From Cyrtodaria siliqua (Eukaryota; Mollusca; Bivalvia; Adapedonta; Hiatellidae), in the NCBI GenBank assembly GCA_037043455.1, contig JAWPHD010005599.1:62001-126000 (forward strand): a stretch of DNA of 64,000 bases, given 5' to 3'. Below the pieces are notes generated by a model that saw nothing but the letters and a program-made list of their open reading frames with translations, had not been told where the DNA came from and made no database searches. The translations under genes were made by a program, and so were the position numbers. Positions 44,558-55,923 of the stretch are shown here, one piece after another (the first letter of the stretch is position 1; every line of letters starts with the position of its first letter).

Positions 44558-45057
44558 GTTTGATCTGTAAATATCAGAGACTTCACCCTTCCATTTTGTG
44601 TTTTCTGTGATATTCTGGCCAAGGAACTGACATTACGGTCTGATATTCTATATTATATAACAATGAGTGAGATGTGAAATGTGATCATGTGGGGGGAACA
44701 TAAACAACACAATTTTTTTTTCTCTCCTTATTTATTATAGCTATTTGTTTTTCTTTATCTTTTCCCTAAAAACATTACTCTTCTAAATAGTGACTTTTTA
44801 TTACACAAATAGAGATAAAACACAACACAAACAAGCTAAATCTTTAAAAAACAACCATTTATACAGAATTCTCATATTGAAAACAAATAATAGATAATTT
44901 TATTATGTGTATCACTTGTGTATTGTTTATTATAGATGTGTTTGTTTGTAAGGCTTGCGGTGGGATGGTCCTCCCCGACCCACAACATGCCAAATTACGG
45001 GGAGAATAAATGGGTCACCATTGGTGACTGAAAAAAAAATAAAAATAATAATATATT

Positions 45058-46060
45058 AATGATTTGCAAATATGCAAGTTATGTGGAACATCTAAGGGGT
45101 CTCCCCGCGTTTTAAGATTGCAGTGCGTCCCTTTAAAGTTGTGGGATGGGATCGAGGGAGCAGGGTGTCAGCTTGCATATCTATGTAATATTTGGACTGA
45201 AAAGGATTTGCACTGTAGTACTCATTCAATATCAAACCAAGAGTGTATGTTGTATTGTGAACCTTTTGGCTGTCTGCATTTTTGTCAGTAATGGTTATGT
45301 GACCGCTGGGTGGTCGCTTCGGGCGTGGGGTGGAACGTTTGGTGATTCAAGTCGTCGAACGTGGAAGTGTGGGATCTCATTAGCGTAACTATTTGTGACG
45401 TTAGTAATGCGTTCGCCCGAGTCCCTGTCCCACGAATCCAACTTTGTCCCATGTCCCTTACGATCCCAGGGCGCAGGGTCCACTCATCCATGTATAGGCA
45501 ATGGATGAATGAAGTTTCTAAGCTTAGGGGTATTAAGCTCAAATCACAGCTGCAGCAGTCCATGATTACACCAGTTTATTCATCAGCATACTAACTTAGA
45601 ATCAGCACAAAATCCATATGAGAAAAACAGTTATTAATGATAGGTATTCGTGTTATAATAATTTCGTAATGTTTTAAAACCCAAAACACAATTACTTCAG
45701 GCAGTCAGGCAAAGAGCCGACTCCTGTTAAGTATTTGTTGCGCTACATAGCTAATGTGTAGTGTCTCCTCTCTCTCTCTCTCTGTTCTCCTCTCTGTCTC
45801 TCCGTTTTTTGTATTCCATGTCTAAAATCTCGAACAGTTTATATACCTAATAACTTGGCATTGAGAAGGAAGCAGTAGTAGATGACACATATTTGTGACT
45901 TCCACCAAGATCAAAAGGCTTGTTAAAACACACTGATAGAAATCCCCTTTTCTTGATTATAAGTATTAAAGCAGAAATTGGTCCTAAATCAACAAATCCG
46001 CTTTTGATATGTTTTTAAGTATTAAATATCATTATAAATACGATTATTACTATGCCATTG
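45058..46060. other. Unassigned sequence with a CT microsatellite
   Basis: Overlapping open frames exist on both strands at 45,064-45,594 but show no recognised family or splice-bounded exon. A (TC)n tract lies at about 45,767-45,810. Nothing else seen. Confidence 0.45.
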
Positions 46061-46063
46061 ATG

Positions 46064-46595
46064 TACACTTCTCAAAACTGCTAACTACACCGCTCACGTT
46101 TTGGGTTATATATATCGATGGGTTGAATGTTTTTCAATAAAATAAAAAGGAAATACCAATTCAATCATTTTTACATCATTTCATTTTATTTTTTTCATGG
46201 GCAATGCTAGAACTAAACCACAATAAGCAATTACAAACGACCCATGTAAACACTAAAGTCACACTTTTCCCATATCTACATGGGCAATGCTAGAACTAAA
46301 CCACAATAAGCAATTACAAACGACCCATGTAAACACTAAAGTCACACTTTTCCCATATAACATGTACCCATATAACATGTGTTATATGGGAAAAGTGTGA
46401 CTTTAGTGTTTACATGGGTCGTTTGTAATTGCTTATTGTGGTTTAGTTCTAGCATTGCCCATGAAAAAAATAAAATGAAATGATGTAAAAATGATTGAAT
46501 TGGTATTTCCTTTTAATTTTATTGAAAAACATTCAACCCATCGATATATATAACCCAAAACGTGAGCGGTGTAGTTAGCAGTTTTGAGAAGTGTA
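46064..46595. repeat. Large palindrome with one duplicated segment
   Basis: 46,376-46,595 is the reverse complement of the left arm starting at 46,064. The left arm holds an extra tandem copy of an about 83-bp block ('catgggcaatgctagaacta' at 46,196 and 46,279). The centre is near 46,374 around 'acatgtgttatatggg'. No coding. Confidence 0.9.
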
Positions 46596-46776
46596 TGTTC
46601 AGTAAAAATATGTTTTTAAAGATAAAAATCGAACAGGCGAACAGGCATTGCTAAAATATCGAAAAAAATCTAAGGGAAAAAACTCTTGCGCGAATTACCG
46701 GAAGTGACGTCATTGGGAACAAACTATTTTTTGTTTACATTGGGACTGAACGCAAAACAGTATACCTTGTGTGAAA

Positions 46777-46944
46777 ATGCTAGAATTAAGCGATCATGAT
46801 ACCGAGTCAGAGGAAATGCCCGTGATAAGACGGTTACACAATGTGCAACCTTACGATTTTGAGCCAGAATACGTGTCTGAGGACGTAAATACATCGGATT
46901 CATCAACTGATGATGAAGTCGAACGCGGTGCAAATGGAGAGCTT
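46777..46944 (+). CDS. Possible first exon of a P2RX7-C-type protein
   Basis: From ATG 46,777 it reads MLELSDHDTESEEMPVIRRL, then NVQPYDFEPE and an acidic Ser/Asp tail, up to a possible donor GAGCTT|GTAAAG. 'QPY.FEP' followed by acidic residues is the usual start of invertebrate proteins annotated as P2X7-like (cytoplasmic domain only). The expected Cys-rich second exon was not found downstream, where a 4.4-kb foldback element intervenes. The frame may stop at 47,004 instead. Confidence 0.38.
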
Positions 46945-47363
46945 GTAAAGACTTTCGTGTCATGTCATTCGTTACGTTCAGCGGTTCATTACACTATTCA
47001 CTAATCTAACAAAATAGTGTCTTTATACACTGACAGCAACAACAAACAAAAAACAACGTAAACATTGTTTTCGTCGGAATCTGACATTAAGTCACCCGCA
47101 ACACTGCAATATCTTGGTACATATACAATAACCGCGAAATGTAGTATATTCCGAATGAATGGACCTGGTCTAAATACGAGCGTCAGATTTTTTTTGCCGA
47201 TAAGTAGACATGGAACAAATATATTTATTAGATATTATCCATAATTGATAAAAAATTAATGAAAACAATAATAAATGAAACAGCATATAATTTCTATAGT
47301 ATTATATATTTGCCATAAGTCGCCATTAACACCAAACACTCTAGGAGCGGTGTTTGTAATATT

Positions 47364-50300
47364 AGTTCTTGAGCTGGCTGTAGACCCCCCTCCCCCCCCA
47401 GGGGGAATTTTGTAGGCTATGATTTTCTGAAAGAACATACATTAAGCTTCAAAATGAGACATGTGTGCCATCTGAGCGTTGGGGCTTTAATGAGTTTTGG
47501 GGGAAAACGTTGCGTTTTTAGACGAAAATCGCCGAAATCTGGAATTATTTTTTAGAAAAAGAATGGAATATATTAGAACCAATTTGAATTGATGGAATCT
47601 TTCTCGGAATGCACCTCTACGTGTTCCACCATATAATTTATGGATCTGATGCTTAAATATTGAGATTTTGGGTAAAAATGTTAAAAAATTGAATAAAATC
47701 GCTGATTTCTGTAATACATTGGGGGTATTTAACTAAAATTAGAAATATATCTAATACAATAGAAAAAAGAAATATTATAACCTTTTTGGGCAGGGTAAGT
47801 TCCAGTGATTAAACAGAAAAAAGTTCCAAACCGCATGATGTTTGGAAATGCCTTAATTTTGGGGTGAAAAATGTGTATTTTTGTCAAAAATCGCCGGAAT
47901 CTGGAATTATTTTTTAAAATTAGTTTGAACATAACCTTATCAAATTGAAGCAATGGAATGTTGCATAGCATACACATTTAAGTTTTTCCTGGCATCATAT
48001 ATATAACATATGTGCTCAAATATTGGCATTTTAGGGCAAAATGTTGGAAAAAATAACAAAAATCACTGATTTCTGTAATCCATTGGGGTATTGGGTTAAA
48101 ATTTAGAAAAAATATTTATTGCAATATAATAAAAACATATTGTAACATTTTGGATAGACAAAGGTCCAATAATTAAGTAGAAAAAAGTCCTGAACCATAT
48201 GATGCTTAAAATATTGCCTTAATTTTCAGGCGAAAAATGTGTATTTCCGTCAAAAATCGACGGAATCTGGAGTTATCTTTTGAAAATAGTTTGAACATAA
48301 ACTTATCAAATTGAAGCAATAAAATGTTGCACACTATACATATCCAAGTCATTTATTGTATCAGATATAACATATATGCTCAAGTATTTATATTTTAGGG
48401 CAAAATGTTGAAAAAATGACTAAAATCGCTGATTACTGTAATACATTGAGGTATTGGAAAAAAATTAAAAGTGCATTATAAGAAAGAACGGAATGTTTTT
48501 TTTATAACATTTCTGCAGTCCAATGTGCAATAATATACCAGAAAACCTTCTTTTTCTATGGAAAATTCCTACTCTCACCTGGTGATATTGCCATTGACCC
48601 ATCATATGTTTCCAAGGAGTGCATGGCACGCTGACATTTTATTTGCTAAAGCCTGCTCTAGCTGATACCTTACGGGATTTTTTTATAAAAAGAACCTCCC
48701 GAACAAATACAACACATCATGTACTAGTTCTTGAGCTGGCTGTAGACTCCCCCACCCACCACCCAGCCCCCACACTCTCCCCCATGGGGGATTTTGTAGG
48801 GTATGGTTTTCTGAAAGAACATACAATAAGTTTCAAAATGAGACAGGTGTGCCATCAATTATGAGCGTTGGGCTTTAGTGAGTAACGTGCATGTAAACTA
48901 TGTTACCTTACATAACAATTAAAATGTGTACATTAAAAATGTTGAATATAAATTAAATCAAAACCATGTAAAAAACATAATACATGTACTTTTATTAATA
49001 TAAGTTGAGAAGCGCTTCAAACTTAATGAAACTATTCTGTAATTTACGTTACACCACATTCATTACCAAAAACAAACTTATTTTTAGTGCAAATAGGTGG
49101 CTGTAAAAACTGGTGTTCGTCTGTTTTAGACTATGTATAATATGCATATGTATACTAGCTGAAATTTATGTGTAACACAATAAAAATAAATCAAACATGG
49201 CGTCCAAGATGGTCCCGTTGTGTCACAAGATATGTAGGTCGGCCCAGCAGCTATTTCTCTATAACTTTACTGTATATAGCTCTAGGTGTCATGTTCGAGG
49301 CCCGAACTCAGGTAGCCCTCCCCCTGATACGGTCTAGCGACCGAGTGCCACGCGTAGCGGGGACCTTTGCCGAGGTTGGCCACCGTTCCCGTTGAGTCAA
49401 CAAAACCTGTTGGTCGGCCCAGCGGCCGTCGGCTGTGGGTCGCTCAAGGCTATTTCTCTCTATATAACTATACTGTATATAGCTCTAGGTGCCATGTTCG
49501 AGACCCGGAAGTCTTCCCCCTGTTACGACCTAGGGACTGAGTGCCACGCGTAGAGAAGACCGTTGCCGATGGCTGACCAGCGTTCCCGTTGTGTCACAAA
49601 ACCTGTGGGTTGTCCCAGCGGCCGTCGGCTGCAGGTCGCTCAAAGCTATTTACTATATAGCTCTAGGTGGCATGTTCGAGACGCAAACTCAGGTAGCCTT
49701 TCCCCTGATACGACCTAGGTACCGAGTGCCACGCGTAGCGAGGACCGTTGCCGACGGCTGGCCACCGGTCCCGTTATGTCACAAAATATGTGGGTCGGCT
49801 ATCGGCTGAGCGGCTATCAGCAGAAGGTCGTTCAAGGCTATTTCCCTCTATATAACTGTATATAGCTCTATGTGCCTTGTTCGAGACTCAAACTCGGGTA
49901 GCCCTCACCCTGATAAGCCCTAGGGACCGAGTACCACGCATAGCGGGGACTTTTGCCGACGGCTGGTCACCGGTCCCGTTGTGTCACAAAATATGTGGAT
50001 CGGTCCAGCGGCCATCGACCGAAGATCGCTCAACGCTATTTCCCTCTATACATATATAACTATACTGTATAAAGCTCTAGGTGAGTTACGAGGTTCGAGA
50101 CCCGAACTCGGGTAGCCTCCCCCCTGATACAGCCTAGCGATTGAATGCCACGCGTTGCCGGGACCTTTGCCGACGGCTGCCCACTAGTCTCGTTTTGTCA
50201 CCCTATCTGTAAGTCGGCCCAGCGGCCGTCGGCCGAAGGTCGTTCAACGCTATATCCTTCTATATAACTGTATATAGCTCTATGTCCCATGTTCGAAACT

Positions 50301-51766
50301 CGAACTCGGGTAGCCTTTCCCCTAATATGGACTACTGACCGAGTGCCACATGTACTGGGGACCTTTGCTGACAGCTGGCCACCGGTCCCGTTGTGTTGCA
50401 AAATATGTGGGTCGGCCCAGTGGCCGTATGCAGAGGGTCGCTCAACGCTATTTCTCTGTTTATAACTTATACTTTATCTAGCTCTATGTACCATGTTCGA
50501 AATGCCGGTAACGTGGTAAAGTCCAAGTCGCCAGTTGGTACATGACATGTTCCAGAATGCTCTACACATAATGGGCTTTCAGAAAAATAGGGTGTACAAA
50601 ATTCCCCCTGGGGTGAGGGTTACTCCTACTAGCTTACAGTCTATTTTTTTATTGTACCGGTATTATATATTTTTCTAGATTTTAACCAAATACCCCCAAT
50701 GGATTGCAGAAATAAGTGATTTTAGTCCTTTTTTCCAACATATTTCAGCAGATATGTTATACATGATGCCAGGAAACACTTGAATATGTATGCTGTGCAA
50801 CATTATATTAATTCAATTTGATAAGTTTATGTTAAAACTATTTTCAAAAATAATTCCAGATTTCGTAGATTTTTGACAAAAATACACATTTTCGCCTAAA
50901 AATTAAGGCATTTTCAAGCATCATACGGTTCGGGACTTTTTTCTACTTAATTATTGGACCTTTGTCTATTCCAAAAATATTACAATGTGTCCTTATTCAA
51001 TTGTATTAAATTTGTTTCTAGATTTTAACCTAATACCCCCAATGGATTACAGAAAGCAGTGATTTTTGTCATTTTTTCCAAAATTTTGCCCTAAAATGCC
51101 AATATTTGAGCAGAAATGTTATATATGATGCAAAGAAAAACTAGAATATGCATGCTGTGCAACATTCTATTGCTTCAATTTGATAAGTTTATGTTGAAAC
51201 TAATTTTAAAAAATAATTCCAGATTCCGACGATTTTTGACAAAAATGCACATTTTTCACCTCAAAATTAAGGCATTTCCAAAAATCATGCGGTTTGGAAC
51301 TTTTTTCTGTTTAATCACTGGACCTTACCCTGCCCAAAAAGGTTACAATATTTCTTTTTTCTATTGTATTAGATATTTTTCTAATTTTTAGTTAAATACC
51401 CCCAATGTATTACAGAAATCAGCGATTTTATTCATTTTTTTAAAATTTTTACCCAAAATCTCAATATTTAAGTATCGGATCCATAAATTTTATGGTGGGA
51501 CACGTAGAGATACGTTCCGAGAAAGATTCCATCAATTCAAATTGGTTCTAATATATTCCATTATTTTTCTAAAAAATAATTCCAGATTTCGGCGATTTTC
51601 GTCTAAAAACGCAACGTTTTACCCCAAAACTCACTAAAGCCCCAACGCTCAGATGGCACACATGTCTCATTTTAAAACTTACTGTATGTTCTTTCAGAAA
51701 ATCATACTGTACAAAATTCCCCCTGGGGGGGGAGGGTTTCTCCTATTAGCTCACAGCCTATATGAC
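47364..51766. mobile_element. 4.4-kb foldback element with subrepeat arms
   Basis: The arms at about 47,364-48,600 and 50,660-51,766 are inverted copies (left 'gttggggctttaatgagttt' against right 'actcactaaagccccaacgc'). Each arm holds three direct subrepeats of roughly 340-365 bp, marked by 'tgatttctgtaatacattgg' at about 47,700, 48,065 and 48,430 and its complement at about 50,700, 51,035 and 51,398. A second terminus-like block occurs at 48,725-48,890 and, inverted, at 50,575-50,645. Foldback arms of direct subrepeats recall FB-type elements. No transposase found. Confidence 0.85.
49200..50540. repeat. 200-bp satellite, 7 copies, inside the foldback loop
   Basis: Each unit has 'tatagctctaggtgccatgt', 'tcgagacccgaactcgggta', 'gaccgagtgccacgcgtagc', 'ggccaccggtcccgttgtgt' and 'gtgggtcggcccagcggccg'. 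Units recur at about 49,276, 49,480, 49,658, 49,862, 50,072, 50,274 and 50,478. It is clearly more GC-rich than the arms. Open frames here are repeat artefacts. Confidence 0.88.
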
Positions 51767-52620
51767 ACGCTCTCGATACAGACTAATCAAATACTGCGGT
51801 GCACTATTGAAGTACAGCCTAATTAGGGTACATACGTCGGTATATCACAAAAGCACGCACCATTTAGGGAAACCTAGTTTTATGATATATTTCCTGTTTA
51901 TTGCAATTACTTGAGCAGTGTAATACCGCCGAGGGCAGACGCGTATTGCACAAGACGGATATATCACATGATATGCGAGCTCTAATTGTCGCGCACAGAC
52001 AGAAAAATACTATGATTTAAATAATATAGCCAAATGTATTATGAGCACGATATAGACAGTTAGTAAGTATACTTACTCATGTATACTTACTCCTGATATA
52101 CAGATCGAAAACAGACCAAACATATGCAATTACCATAATATAAAGTATATTATTCTATTACACTTGTTTTACTTATTGCACGAGCTAAGAGGCGTTATTG
52201 TTGTTGTTTTGCCATAAAACATTACTGAATTAATATAAAAGCTAGTAATATTATTAATGTTCTGCCTTGTAATAGATATCCATGAAACAGTTTGTATTTT
52301 TTTTCAAATCCATAGACCTATATATGTTGATAATATATATTTATAACACTATTGGCAGAAGGGGTTTATAATTTAAAATTATTAAAATTAAAATCTGGGA
52401 ACAAAGACACAGTGTTTATTTCACCGGATTCATTTAAATTTATATGCTGAACGTTCTTAGCAATATTTTAAAAAATGACGGCTACATATTATTGGCGCCG
52501 TCAACTCTTCATTGATTCACGTAAAGATACACCTTTCTTCAAATTATCATACGTATACCCGATGAGGTACTAAGATAATTGAACATACATTTCAATCTTA
52601 CTTCATGTATGAATTTCCTC
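51767..52620. other. AT-rich sequence, no gene seen
   Basis: Short open frames only. No repeats or splice-bounded exons were recognised. Confidence 0.45.
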
Positions 52621-52621
52621 C

Positions 52622-52993
52622 TCAACGCCGGTCGAATAGGCGAATACAACTTGCTTGGAGATGGCGGGTAATGCACTTCTCATTTTTATAGTCAAATATC
52701 GTTGGTACCGCTGTTGCTTTTAATATGCATGGCCTTTTGTTCTCCAAATTCAAAGATAATGAAACCAAAGGATGGACTTCCCACGAAGTCAACTCAAAAT
52801 GTTTGCTACAAACTCGCGCGTCTTTCGTAGGTTCCCACTTTCTCGACGAGTGGGGAGATTTTCTTCGGTAACGGTCTAACCACACTTCAGATCTTAATAT
52901 ATCATTATCTCGATTAGGGAAACGAAAGAAACTTAGGTTATTACCTTGTCCTTCTTTATGCAAACGTTTTCACCCAGCAACAGCACACAGCAT
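52622..52993 (-). pseudogene. THAP zinc-finger domain, N-terminal nonsense
   Basis: From ATG 52,993 the minus strand reads MLCAVAG, then TGA at 52,972 where the second zinc Cys of C-x4-C should be. It continues with LSFFRFPNRD, EVWLDRYRRK, KWEPTKDARVCSKHF and AVPTIF, the full run of THAP landmarks including the C-x2-H pair and the AVPTIF box. THAP domains bind DNA in host regulators and P-type transposases. No transposase follows, so origin is open. The stop suggests a dead copy, unless the start is in a different exon. Confidence 0.78.
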
Positions 52994-55315
52994 TTTTAAC
53001 AAGTACCATAAAATGTAATCCTACACAGACAATACTTTACAACTCAATGCGACACGGCTAATCGTTTGGTACCAATGACGTCACAGGATCACGTGACACT
53101 TACCAGGGCGAAACTCGAAGCGTGTGCGCTATGAGATAAAATTGGCTACTGTGAGGAAACGGGACAACCAATAAGTGTAAGATTTGAACAGATTGTATAG
53201 TATATATATATATTTCCGAATATATACTCAAAAGACACGCCATATTTCACCTTTAAATGACATGTTTATCAAGGTTTCAAAGTCTTTCCTATCTGATCAA
53301 ATGACTTGTTACAAACAACTTGATTATAAATTTCCCTTTCTTAATGATACATAGGAAATGACAGGTTTGAAGTGAAAGGTCTCACAGCCTAAAAGTAACT
53401 AACAATATGGTATGGCATCAAGGTGTGAAATAACAATTAATCAATATACACCTGTGGTGAAAATACATATTAACAGCTTTCATCAAATATGCAATATTAA
53501 TAATACTAAATTTAAAATCTTGGGACAGAATGTCACACAGTGACAGTTACCTAAATCAATGATGAGTGTTTACAAATATGAGACTTAAAATAACAGTAGA
53601 TTTATTCAGGATTCTTGCTATAAAGCACATGCATAAAGACATACTATTTAGATGAAAGCTTTGGAGTAATATTAACATTTTTATCAGAAACTAAAACAAT
53701 GATATTCATCTGTCAAACTGAAAGTAGTTAACCATAATATTTACACAGTTGTAATAATTAGCAATTAGGTATTGGTAGTGGATTGGATTTCACTAATTAA
53801 ATGAACGGAGAGAAGATAATAAGTGATTATTACATCAACATGTATCTATGATGTATTTATTCATTTAAAAATACCACAAATAGAATTAAAAACTACCCGA
53901 TGAACGTAAAAATATGGTTTTATCTTGGAAAACTATATATTTTATCACAAATTTCTATTTCTTTTACTATTAAACTTACATTTTGAGTATCAAGTGTATA
54001 ATTATTGAATTTTACTATTATATTGAAGATGTTTACATTAAATTGGACAATATTTATTGATTTTTAGTGTTATTATATATCTCTAAAGACAGTAGGTGAA
54101 ATTTCAGGGCTTTTGGCGGCCATTTTGAATTTGGCGGCCATTTTGAATTTGGCGGCCATATTGGATTTTTTTGCTTTGCCCTATAGCTAAAACGGTTTGA
54201 TATTATGTCATCTATTACTGTGCCAAGTTTCATGCTTTTAACCCAAAGTGCACAATTCATTCAATATTTTGCCTCGAAGGACAAAAAAACTGTCGCACCG
54301 GAAGCGCCGCCATTAATGAAATGGTGTTTCGGCAATTTCGGATTTTTTCCTCAAATCATCAGGGGATCAGTCTGTTTCACTTGGACGATTGTCTCTTTTC
54401 GTATTTTGACAAACGCTTGTTAGGAGTATTCGTACTAGTTCAGCTAATCCCGTCATTCTTCGGGATATTGACGAGTAGTTACGAATGAAGCGATATTTAT
54501 TAAATGCATTAAAAGAATGCTTATCATTAGCAGTTGTTTTATTATTTGTTATTGGTTGTCAAGATTAAACTAACCTTCATTAAACCAATGTTTATGTCTC
54601 TGTTTACAACAAAGAAAAACACATTCTTGAAAACTCAACCAATCACGTCATTTTTCGGGATCACGATGTGATGTCAATGTATGATGTCAATGTGTCATTT
54701 TGTTGGTAAACAGAGAACTGAAAGCTGTCAAAACCGTCAGAATATATTTTTGAATTTGTGCATGGAAAGATCTCTCTCTTGAATTCAGTTCATCGCAGGG
54801 TAAGTCAGAGTGATCTTCACGCCATACTGCTTTTCTGTTTAAAAGTAGTGAACTGACAGGAGACAAATCTTCCAACTGAGTTCAGCCTTCAAGCTTGTCC
54901 CACTTATATTAACAATGCTCCATTCAACAAATACAATGTGCCTGGTGATGGTGACTTTTTTTTTTCATTGCCTGTGTCTAAGCATCACTGGAAAAGTAAA
55001 TATGTCAGACAATATAGGAATGAATGAATGAATGATGTTTTACGGCACATCGACAAGACAATAATATAGGAGAAATGTATATGCTGTTATATTGCTGATA
55101 ACAGGGTTGACATGGAGGAGTTAGTCCAAATTAACCACAGTCCTGACATGCCAAAACTTCAATACGAGAGGGAATGGGTGGGCCACAGCTTGTGAGATTG
55201 AAACTGTGTCTTCCATTTTAGGCTACAACATCAATGTACACATGAGTTCTACGCTTCAAAATGGTGCAGAGCAATATCACATGTATTCTTTTTCAACCAT
55301 TGAAGGAGAATTGAC
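52994..55315. other. AT-rich intergenic region
   Basis: No gene seen. About 54,105-54,250 carries 'ttggcggccattttgaattt' in tandem and 'gccaagtttcatgctttta', a worn relative of the 'ggcggccatcttgaattt' repeats of family X. 55,020-55,080 has the 'gaatgaatgatgttttacgg' block. Confidence 0.5.
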
Positions 55316-55890
55316 TTGCTTTTGAACAATGAACAGTTTCAAGTTCTAATGACGCTGATAGTACTTAGTAAAAGTAAAAAGCGAAAATCACCCACCGAAA
55401 ACACACATGGCAACAAGAGCAAACATAATTCAGAAAATTATATTAGTACATCATATACTGAACCAAATAAGAACTCAAATTCAAACTCTTATATAACCAA
55501 TGACATCCAATCTTTATGTAGGGAACTAGGAACCAATTATGAAAAACCTCTTGAAAACGAAACACAGTCAGAATCAAAGAAAAGGGAAATGAGAAATAAA
55601 CGGGAAAAACGGTATATAACCAAAACATATCGAATAAATGACATACCAGAAGCTGCACCATTACAGAAAGATGAAAAATTCAACCTTGCTATGGATGCTA
55701 TTCTTGCCTTTGAAATAGAACAGATGTCGTGCATTTTTTTCTAAATGTGAAATTTGTCTAGAAAGAAGAACTGAATTGAAATTGTTCAATGACACTATTT
55801 GTAGTCGCTGCCAAAGAGATATGCCTGATACAAAACTATTCTCTCTGGAAAACAATATGAACCCAGGAAAGGTGTCTCTAGAGTTGAAAG
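55316..55890 (+). pseudogene. Helitron Rep/helicase N-terminal fragment (DUF6570-like)
   Basis: A basic, low-complexity start (KSKKRKSPTENTHGNKSKHN) is followed by a helical 'KFNLAMDAILAFEIEQMS', and after a one-base slip in a T run near 55,735 by CEICLERR..ICSRCQRD..KLFSLENNMNPGKV. A C-x2-C pair twice and 'LFS.ENNM.PG.VP.EL' is how many invertebrate Helitron proteins begin, before the Rep and helicase domains. It ends at a TAA near 55,890, so only the N-terminus remains. Confidence 0.65.
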
Positions 55891-55923
55891 ATTAACAAGA
55901 GCAGGGGATGAAATATATTATAC

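Larger units (their letters stand above)
41001..45057 (+). mobile_element. LINE (L1/Tx1-like), 5'-truncated and mutated
   Basis: It begins within the endonuclease domain (LTLISLYGPN, LILCGDFNLV), then RT (SPGTDGFGADFF, NYRPIS, LLVDFEKAFDSLSWKFI, RQGDPLSPYIFILC, FADDTSIFL) and a zinc-finger tail (CKYCQEEETL..MLWCC). It ends with an untranslated region and an A/AATAA-rich tail near 45,057. RT motifs point to the L1/Tx1 side of LINEs, with moderate certainty. In-frame stops at about 41,164, 41,281, 42,736, 42,940 and 43,383, plus frameshifts at about 43,050 and 44,300, make it inactive. Confidence 0.88.

Noticed and set aside
45064..45594. Overlapping frames of 60-90 codons on both strands as a gene
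   Set aside because: No frame is bounded by splice sites or resembles a family. Several overlap each other in antisense.
47729..47977. 82-codon minus-strand frame, nearly identical to one at 51,116-51,391 on plus
   Set aside because: Both come from the inverted arms of the foldback element. The frame is not open in the sister subrepeats.
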